Under the pieces are notes generated by a model. That model had not been told where the DNA came from and did no database searches. It saw nothing but the letters and a program-made list of their open reading frames with translations. From Wenyingzhuangia aestuarii (GTDB taxonomy: Bacteria; Bacteroidota; Bacteroidia; Flavobacteriales; Flavobacteriaceae): a stretch of DNA of 64,000 nt. Of the stretch, positions 57,578 to 64,000 are shown one piece after another (within the stretch, counting starts at the first letter, position 1; each line of letters starts with the position of its first letter). The stretch is taken from NCBI RefSeq assembly GCF_011927765.1, contig NZ_JAATJG010000012.1:1-64000 (forward strand), read 5' to 3'. The position numbers and the translations under genes are program-made.

Positions 57578-58930
57578 TTATGTTAGTATTGATGGCAAAG
57601 TACCCGTACTATCTGCAAATTTTTCAGTTTCTAAACCTACCGAATTTAACATACTCACAAATAAATTAGACATGGGTACATGTTTTTGATCAAACTCTGT
57701 GTAGGTTCCATGTTTGGCTCCCATATTTTTTCCTCCGGCTAAAACCAAAGGACAGTTATTTGCATTGTGTGTAGAACTACAAGCACTACCATACAATACC
57801 ATTGTATTGTCTAACAAAGGACCATATTCATCAGTAGTTGTTTTTAAACGCTCAATAAAATAAGCAAATTGTTTGGCCAACCATTGATCGTATTTTCCCC
57901 ATTCTTCCCAATGACCAGCAGTTTTATCATGAGACATGCTGTGGTGTCCTGGCAATCCTAAAGTAAATTTTGGAAAACTATCTCCAAAGCCCATTCCATC
58001 TTCACGAGCCATCATATAGGTCATCACTCTAGTCGCATCTGTTTGCAAACCAATAACCATTAAATCTAAGGTTGCTTTTATATACGCTTCTGGATCTTGT
58101 GGACTTACATCTAGGTTTAAATGATCCGAATCAAACTTTTTTAAAGGAATGTCTAACCATTTTTCATTTCTAACCACTTGCTCTTCTACTCTATTTAAAG
58201 AGGTTAAATATTCATCCATCTTAGCTTTGTCGTGCGCACCCAATTTTCTGTTTAGACTCTTGCTGTCCTCTAAAATTAAATCCACCAACTTTTTTCCTTG
58301 CTGCAAAGATTTTCTTCTTTGAGCTGTAGTTCCTCCTCCGTTGGGAGAAAAATAACGTTCAAAAATTTCTCTTTGTCTGTGTTCTGATGGAATTGCTTTT
58401 CCTGAAGAATCAAAAGACAAGGTAGAAGCTCTAGATTTATATCCTACTCCACCATCTGTAGACAATACCAAAGAAGGAAAACGCGTATTCTTAGCCAAAT
58501 GTCTTGCTGCCACCTGATCTACAGAAACACTGTTTTTATAAGCCCCCCTTAAATCTCCTCCCGTTAACCAAGTATCGCCTGCAATATGCCCTAAAACACT
58601 TCTACTAAAAGGATGACTCAATCCTCCTAAAATAGAAATATCTTTTCTATGAGGCTCTAATGAAGAAAGTGTGTTGGTAAACTTATAATTTGCTCCTTTC
58701 CCTGTAGGAAACCAATTCCATTTGTTAAAATATTCACTCTCTTTAGGAGGCATTGCCACTCCGTTAGGAACGTACAAATAACATAATCTTTTAGGAATAT
58801 CTACTTTACTAGGAGCATCTAAAACAGATAAAGAACTCATTCCCATACATTCTAAGTATGGTAACATACATGCAACTCCCAAGCCTTTTACAAAGCTTCT
58901 TCTATCCATGTGCCAAGATTTTTTACTCAT
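57578..58930 (-). CDS. DUF1552 protein with Tat-like signal
   Basis: This 450-residue protein belongs to the DUF1552 group, best known from Planctomycetes. It is commonly next to DUF1592/DUF1588 cytochrome proteins, as here (19-base gap). The N-terminus DRRSFVKGLG is a twin-arginine signal, so it may be exported folded, perhaps with a cofactor. Conserved blocks include YLYVPNGVAMP, GGLSHPF, HIAGDTWLTG and YGSACSSTHNANNCPLVLAGG. The function is unknown. Its fixed pairing with a multi-haem partner suggests a redox role, which is inference. Confidence 0.87.
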   Translation of the reverse strand: MSKKSWHMDRRSFVKGLGVACMLPYLECMGMSSLSVLDAPSKVDIPKRLCYLYVPNGVAMPPKESEYFNKWNWFPTGKGANYKFTNTLSSLEPHRKDISILGGLSHPFSRSVLGHIAGDTWLTGGDLRGAYKNSVSVDQVAARHLAKNTRFPSLVLSTDGGVGYKSRASTLSFDSSGKAIPSEHRQREIFERYFSPNGGGTTAQRRKSLQQGKKLVDLILEDSKSLNRKLGAHDKAKMDEYLTSLNRVEEQVVRNEKWLDIPLKKFDSDHLNLDVSPQDPEAYIKATLDLMVIGLQTDATRVMTYMMAREDGMGFGDSFPKFTLGLPGHHSMSHDKTAGHWEEWGKYDQWLAKQFAYFIERLKTTTDEYGPLLDNTMVLYGSACSSTHNANNCPLVLAGGKNMGAKHGTYTEFDQKHVPMSNLFVSMLNSVGLETEKFADSTGTLPSILT

Positions 58931-58949
58931 AACCTTAATTTTTTATGTT

Positions 58950-61900
58950 CTACATTTTTTTAGAAAAAGACGGACTTAAAACAATTTCTTTGATGATGGT
59001 TTGAAACTTATAATCGTCTTCTCTTACTTTTTTAACAATATTATCAATCTCCTTATCATCGGCAAAAGTGACATTCCTCCCCAAAGCATAGGCAAACAAA
59101 TGCTTGACTACCGACCTTGTAAAATCTTCACTTTTTTGTGCAATGATGTATTTTTTAATTCCTCGAATTCCTTCAACCTCTGTACCGTCTGGCAATATAG
59201 ATTTGGAATCAATCAGTTTGCCTTTGGCTTTACTCTGAAAACGACCTACTGCATCAAAATTCTCGAACACCACTCCATAAGGATCTATTTTTTGGTGACA
59301 ACTTATACAAGATGGTTTGTTTCTATGCAATTCCAATTGCTCTTTTAACGTTAACTTGTCAAAACCTGGAGTATCCGGATCAATTTCTGGAACATTGGGT
59401 GGTGGTGGTGGTGCAGGATCGCCTAATATTTTTTCTTTTAACCAAACCGCTCTTTTTATAGGGTGAGCTTGTTCTCCATCGGAATGACCGTTTAAAAACG
59501 CTCCTTGAGACAACAATCCTCCTCGGTTTAAATCTTGAGCAACTGCCACAGGTCTAAACTCATTTCCTTTTACACCTTTTACTCCATAAAACTCTGCTAA
59601 ATTCTGATTCAACATTGCAAAGTCTGAATCTATAAAGTTTAAGATACTTTTGTTTTCTTTTAAAATATAGTTTAAAAACTGGTATGTTTCATTACTCATA
59701 TCCTCTTTTACAAAGCGTGTATAATCTGCATATTGCTGCACACTTGTATTCATTCCCTTATGTCTATCTATACGTAACCACTCAGAAGCAAATGAGCGAA
59801 TCATTCTCATTACTTTTTTATCATTGACCATAGATGCTATAAGCTTTGGCAACTCTTTTCTAAATTTTCCACTAGCTACCGCAGCAACCAAAGCTTGGTC
59901 TGGAGGTGAATTCCATAAAAAATAGGAAAGCTTAGAAGCCAAATAATAATCAGATTTTTTTTGATCTATATTAGGATTGTTTTGATCTAATATGTACAAG
60001 AAATTAGGCGAACAAAGTACAGCTACCAAAGTTTCTTTTACTCCAGTTTCATAACGAGCATGATCCTTTTTTATAGATTGCCAAAAACTCATATAACGGT
60101 TTACTTCTTTCTCGTCTACAGATCGTCTAAAAGCTCTTTCCATAAATTTTGTAAGTACCTCTTTGGTATAACTCTCTTTGTTATCCTTGTTAGGAGAGTC
60201 AAAGAAAATAGCGGTGTGACTTTTAGGTGGCCAAACAGGATGATAGGGCATTTCTAACTCTATATTCTTTACCAACAATACAGGTCCTGTTTCTTGAGTA
60301 TCTTTCACCAAATAGTCATTCCAAAAACCAATATGCATCATGTTAGAAAACTCTCCAGTATCATTAGGATTGTACACTGGTACTGGTAAATCTTCAAAAT
60401 AGCCTTTAAACTCTAATTTTTGAGAACCTCCAAAAGGTGTTGTTACTTTTTTAGAAACATCATAGTTTAAATAATCTTGACCATCATCTGTTCTAGCTCC
60501 CGCAAATGTTCTAATAGATGGAAAATCATTTTTATACTTTTCCATATTCAGCTTAACCTTTCCTCTAATTCCTCTCAAAATAGGATCGCCTTCTTTAATA
60601 GGAGTTAGAATTACATTGTACATTCCCACAAAAAAAGATCTTTGTACAAGTCCTAAGTGTTTTCCTTTTTTTAGATATATCAAACCTATTGGAGTTACTG
60701 TAGTCTCTTTGTTTTCTTGCATTACACCTTCTTTAAACAAATAAGAAATTTTTTGTCCTCCTGTTCCTAGCAAACCTAAGCTAATAGACCTTTTTTCATC
60801 TTTATTTACATACGGATGTACCACATCTATCTGATAGTATCCTTCTTTTTTTACGTTGTATTTAAATTTTGCATTTACCCACTTAGTTATGTCTTTAGCC
60901 TGAATAAGGGTTTTGTCTTGATTAAGAATTAAATTTCTCCCCTTTTTAAGGTCTATATCTTTTGCTTGAATCACAATAGATTCTTCGGTTTTGGCTCTTG
61001 GTTTTTGATTTTTTAAAGGAAAAATCATTTCACTATGTTCATCAATATATCCTTTTGATGCTTCCATTCTAAAAACAAAACTTCCTTCTCCTCTAAAATA
61101 ATTTTTTACGACCATTTTTACATTGGGTGATGGTCCTTGCCAAGATTTTGGAGGTAGTTCTTTGTGAGGTTTGGCAGAATGCATTAGCAGTCCTTCTTTT
61201 ACTACACTATGCCTATCTGGATCCGATCCCCTAAAATCAAAACCTATTTTATTTTTAATGGTATCGTAGTTATTGGTGTTCTTATACCCTTCATCACCCA
61301 CAGCAACCTCTACTAAAAAGTCTTTTTTATTCATTGCTACAGACTGAAATCCACCAAATTCTGCTCCAGGTTTTCCTGCTCCAATTCCTTTTCCAAAAGT
61401 GACTTTGTATTTGGTAGATTTTGGTTTATCACCTAATACAATTGCTTTGTTTAACGCTTCTCTTGCTATTTTTTGATAATAATCTATGTGTAAAGGAGAT
61501 ATTTGTAATACTTCTCCGTTGTTGCTAAATCCCATTTTAGATTTTCCATCATCTGGCAATACGTATCCAAAATTAATAGGCAATCCTAACAATTCATTTA
61601 ACGTATAAGTGTATTGTTTTTTAGTTAACCTACGCATGACTCCATTATTTGCCACTTGTTTGGCATCCGATGCTTTGGCTAAAGAAGAGGTCATCCAATC
61701 TACAATAAGTTTACGTTCAAACTGATTGGGTTGTTTTTTCTTTTTAGGAGGCATTTCCCCTTTGTTAATTTCATCTAAGGCAGAGTTCCATTTTTCTGCA
61801 TCGTGACCTTTGATCATGTCCCAATTTAAATTGTCCAAACGCATGTTTCCTTTTTGCCTTTTTTGATTGTGACATTGGTAACAGTATTTCTGAAAAATGG

Positions 61901-62897
61901 GCTGAATATTTTTTCTGTAATGTGCTTCTTCTTTAGACAACCTTTTTGTAGATGTGTTCTTTGCTAAAACTTTAACCTTTTTCTCTTTTTTAATTTTCTC
62001 CTTATTTTCTACAACAGTAGGTTGTTCTGTTTTTTCTTGTTTAAAGGAGTTCTGAATCCATTTGATAATTAGATTTCTTTGTACTTCTGTTAAAGGTTCT
62101 TTTTCTTCTGGAGGCATGTTCTGTTCGGTAACTTCGTACAAAATATCATCCCAAACTTTAGCTCCGTGCGGAGTGGTTATGTCCCAGTTTAAATTGTCTA
62201 ATCGTAAATCTCCTTTTTGTTTATTGGCATTGTGGCACTCATAACATCTTTGATCTAGAATGGGTTGTATTTTTTCTACAAACTCTTTTATATTGGCCGG
62301 TACAGAGTCCTTTTTTTCTTCTACTACTTTTGTATATAAACTTTCTTTTTGGGTTTCTTTAATTCCTAAAACTGCTTTTAAATTGTTAGGCATATCTTTG
62401 GTTAAATAGCCATCACCATGTGTTAAAGAACCTCCAAAATGTCCTGCTACAGACAAAACAACCACATTGATTGCTAACAAAAATTTATAAACGTTTATAA
62501 ACTTAGGCTTGTACGTATATAGCCAATAATGCAAAACTAACAACCAGACACACAAAACTGCTGTTACAAACCCCAACCACTTGTGGTAATTTAAAATAGT
62601 CTTGTTATAACCTCCTGTAGATGCTAACAAAAAACCTGCAACCACAGTTGGAATTACTGTAATTACCGAAAACCAAAGCAAAGGTTGTGCTAGGTTTTCT
62701 AAACTTAATTTTGGATTGATAACTTGAAAAACCTCTACCACAAATAAGGCCAACAAAGCACCTATGGGCAAGTGTAAAAACAACGGATGAAAATTACCGA
62801 TAAAGGCTCCCCATTCTAGATTAGAATTTTCTGGAATAAAAATTAATGCCGATATACATATAGTAAAAATGATGGCAGCTATAAGTCTTAATTTCAT
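58950..62897 (-). CDS. Membrane-anchored multi-haem DUF1587/1592/1588/1585-type protein
   Basis: This 1,315-residue protein begins with about five membrane helices (1-155) that include FHPLFLHLP (36-44), a DUF2231-like motif whose histidines could bind b-type haem. Two similar cytochrome domains follow: CYECH at 218-222 and CYQCH at 339-343, each with the block QKG-x-[LM]RLDNLNWD. The planctomycete-type PSD domains come next, with a carbohydrate-binding-like beta region between about 480 and 790. A third haem site, CISCH, is at 1197-1201. The family function is unknown. It is the first gene of the redox operon, behind a clear promoter and tandem repeat. Confidence 0.88.
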   Translation of the reverse strand: MKLRLIAAIIFTICISALIFIPENSNLEWGAFIGNFHPLFLHLPIGALLALFVVEVFQVINPKLSLENLAQPLLWFSVITVIPTVVAGFLLASTGGYNKTILNYHKWLGFVTAVLCVWLLVLHYWLYTYKPKFINVYKFLLAINVVVLSVAGHFGGSLTHGDGYLTKDMPNNLKAVLGIKETQKESLYTKVVEEKKDSVPANIKEFVEKIQPILDQRCYECHNANKQKGDLRLDNLNWDITTPHGAKVWDDILYEVTEQNMPPEEKEPLTEVQRNLIIKWIQNSFKQEKTEQPTVVENKEKIKKEKKVKVLAKNTSTKRLSKEEAHYRKNIQPIFQKYCYQCHNQKRQKGNMRLDNLNWDMIKGHDAEKWNSALDEINKGEMPPKKKKQPNQFERKLIVDWMTSSLAKASDAKQVANNGVMRRLTKKQYTYTLNELLGLPINFGYVLPDDGKSKMGFSNNGEVLQISPLHIDYYQKIAREALNKAIVLGDKPKSTKYKVTFGKGIGAGKPGAEFGGFQSVAMNKKDFLVEVAVGDEGYKNTNNYDTIKNKIGFDFRGSDPDRHSVVKEGLLMHSAKPHKELPPKSWQGPSPNVKMVVKNYFRGEGSFVFRMEASKGYIDEHSEMIFPLKNQKPRAKTEESIVIQAKDIDLKKGRNLILNQDKTLIQAKDITKWVNAKFKYNVKKEGYYQIDVVHPYVNKDEKRSISLGLLGTGGQKISYLFKEGVMQENKETTVTPIGLIYLKKGKHLGLVQRSFFVGMYNVILTPIKEGDPILRGIRGKVKLNMEKYKNDFPSIRTFAGARTDDGQDYLNYDVSKKVTTPFGGSQKLEFKGYFEDLPVPVYNPNDTGEFSNMMHIGFWNDYLVKDTQETGPVLLVKNIELEMPYHPVWPPKSHTAIFFDSPNKDNKESYTKEVLTKFMERAFRRSVDEKEVNRYMSFWQSIKKDHARYETGVKETLVAVLCSPNFLYILDQNNPNIDQKKSDYYLASKLSYFLWNSPPDQALVAAVASGKFRKELPKLIASMVNDKKVMRMIRSFASEWLRIDRHKGMNTSVQQYADYTRFVKEDMSNETYQFLNYILKENKSILNFIDSDFAMLNQNLAEFYGVKGVKGNEFRPVAVAQDLNRGGLLSQGAFLNGHSDGEQAHPIKRAVWLKEKILGDPAPPPPPNVPEIDPDTPGFDKLTLKEQLELHRNKPSCISCHQKIDPYGVVFENFDAVGRFQSKAKGKLIDSKSILPDGTEVEGIRGIKKYIIAQKSEDFTRSVVKHLFAYALGRNVTFADDKEIDNIVKKVREDDYKFQTIIKEIVLSPSFSKKM

Positions 62898-62948
62898 TTT
62901 TTGTTGATTTCTATGATTTTAGTAAACTGTTGATTTTTTAAACCAATT

Positions 62949-63009
62949 CAAATTTAACCATCATATCATCAAAAAAAGAGGGGTATATTCCTTAAAAAAG
63001 GGGGAATAC
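62949..63009 (-). promoter_or_regulatory. Promoter and tandem-repeat activator site of the redox operon
   Basis: On the minus strand TAAATTTG (62949-62956) is a perfect -7 element. Upstream, two direct repeats (62973-62988 and 62994-63009) match in 12 of 16 places at exactly 21-base spacing. Each has an A-run, then GGGG, then ATA. The spacing and place fit a dimeric AraC-type activator. The adjacent hybrid regulator gene (63041 on) is the obvious candidate. Confidence 0.55.
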
Positions 63010-63040
63010 AGATTAATTACTTATAAAAACATAGATTACA

Positions 63041-64000
63041 CTACTGTTCTCTAAGTTTATTCTTTTTAAACTGTAAAGGAGTTAGGCCGTTTTTCTTTTT
63101 AAACAAACCTCTAAAATACTTGCTATCATTATAGCCTAGGAGATACGTAATTTCATTAAAAGAGTAATCTGAATTTAACAAAAACTCTTCTGCTTTTTTA
63201 ATTTTTACAGTCGTGATTAATTCATTTACCGACTGCCCTGTGTAGTCTAAAACTTTTTTATACAACACACTTTTAGACATATTCATTCTTTGAGTAAGTA
63301 ATTCTATATCTAATTTTTTATCTATAAACTCCTCTTCTATCACCTCCATTATTTTATTGATAAATATTTTTTGAGGAGTCTCTTTGTTCTCTGCTTTTGG
63401 AGTTAGACTTATTTCTCTGTCAAATTTTTCTTTGGCCTGTTCTAACAGTTTTAAATGATTTTTAATTTTTAACAACAAACTATCAACATTTAATGGTTTA
63501 GAAATATAATCATTGGCTCCAATAGCCAAAGATTCTAATTCCATTCCACTAAAAGCCGTAATTACAATTACAGGAATGTGAGACGTTCTAAGATCTCCTT
63601 TTAAAACATCACACAATTCAGCACCATTCATATCAGGCATTTTTAAATCCGTAAGAATTAAATCAGGCTTTTTGTCTATGGCCATTTCTTGCCCAATTTT
63701 TCCGTTATTAGCTGTGTAAATCTTATAAAAAGGTTGCAGTTCGTACACAATATATTCTCTTAAATCATTGTCATCTTCTACCAGCAAAATAGAATGTTCT
63801 TTATCTTCTTTTACAACATTCTTCTCTTTGTTTTTTTCTTTCTGTTTTGCATTTTCTTCTTCTACAGGCAGTGCAATACAGATTTTGGTACCTTTGTTGT
63901 ATTCGCTTTCTACATTTACACTACCATCATGAGCCTCTATGTATTCTTTTACAATAGACAAACCTATTCCCTGTCCAACATTTTTAGTATCTGTCTGATA
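63041..64000 (-). CDS. Hybrid two-component regulator (HTCS), C-terminal part
   Basis: The reading frame is open to the window edge, so the N-terminal sensor and most of the histidine kinase lie beyond 64000. The visible 319 residues begin in the kinase ATPase domain (GQGIGLSIVKEY, the G2 box). A receiver domain follows, with the phospho-acceptor Asp in LTDLKMP and ILLVEDDND upstream, then an AraC-type double HTH at the C-terminus (LLGYNDSKYFRGLFKKKNG). In Bacteroidota such proteins sense oligosaccharides in the periplasm and switch on the adjacent polysaccharide locus. It lies 143 bases upstream of the redox operon. Confidence 0.93.
   Translation of the reverse strand, partial: YQTDTKNVGQGIGLSIVKEYIEAHDGSVNVESEYNKGTKICIALPVEEENAKQKEKNKEKNVVKEDKEHSILLVEDDNDLREYIVYELQPFYKIYTANNGKIGQEMAIDKKPDLILTDLKMPDMNGAELCDVLKGDLRTSHIPVIVITAFSGMELESLAIGANDYISKPLNVDSLLLKIKNHLKLLEQAKEKFDREISLTPKAENKETPQKIFINKIMEVIEEEFIDKKLDIELLTQRMNMSKSVLYKKVLDYTGQSVNELITTVKIKKAEEFLLNSDYSFNEITYLLGYNDSKYFRGLFKKKNGLTPLQFKKNKLREQ

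Noticed and set aside
63959-63961. Start codon for the last regulator at 63961
   Set aside because: The codon is a TTG inside the kinase G2 box; the frame stays open to the window edge and the upstream residues fit the ATPase domain, so the gene is cut by the window.
1-64000. CRISPR arrays, rRNA or tRNA genes
   Set aside because: No regularly spaced repeat array and no recognisable RNA gene was found on either strand by reading.

Overview
The window looks like part of the chromosome of a marine member of the Flavobacteriaceae (Bacteroidota). The evidence is low GC content, Bacteroidota-type promoters (TTG, about 20 bases, then TAnnTTTG), a type IX secretion sorting domain, a long Lys/Glu/Pro-rich IF-2 N-terminus, and a very large cluster of sulfatases and glycoside hydrolases. 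Family calls come from reading the translated proteins; no database search was run.

Layout. (1) 1-5284 is core genome: a cold-shock protein and the rimP-nusA-infB operon, all on the minus strand. (2) 5381-51458 is an unbroken minus-strand polysaccharide utilisation block of 25 genes. It holds ten S1-type sulfatases with the C-x-P-x-R formylglycine motif. It also holds a GH110-type alpha-1,3-galactosidase, two GH2, two GH3, two GH16, a GH117-type 3,6-anhydro-galactosidase, two GH43-like propeller proteins, two very large Asp-box (BNR) propeller proteins, a DUF5060/TIM-barrel protein, a PhoD-like phosphoesterase and a SASA-type esterase. (3) 51717-53243 is the only plus-strand gene, a TPR/transmembrane/LuxR-HTH regulator. 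(4) 53300-62897 is a tight five-gene redox and transport operon: a membrane-anchored multi-haem DUF1587/1592/1588/1585-type protein, a DUF1552 protein, a FucP-like sugar symporter, a di-haem peroxidase and a PQQ-like propeller lipoprotein. (5) 63041-64000 is the 3' end of a hybrid two-component regulator.

How it may work together. The substrate is most likely a sulfated red-algal galactan. GH110 fits alpha-1,3-D-galactose as in carrageenans, while GH117 and the GH16 enzymes fit agar or porphyran types or a hybrid galactan. Endo-acting GH16 (and perhaps the Asp-box proteins) would cut the chain, sulfatases and esterases would strip substituents, and exo-acting GH110, GH117, GH2 and GH3 would release monosaccharides for a FucP-like permease. 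No SusC/SusD pair, no sulfatase-maturing enzyme and no galactose or anhydrogalactose catabolic enzymes lie in the window, so the locus must continue or depend on genes elsewhere.

The most unusual part is the planctomycete-style redox operon joined to a sulfatase-rich locus. Several regulatory signals are also visible: 21-base tandem repeats upstream of the redox operon and of the GH110 gene, a related site upstream of a sulfatase operon, and stem-loops placed just before start codons inside operons.
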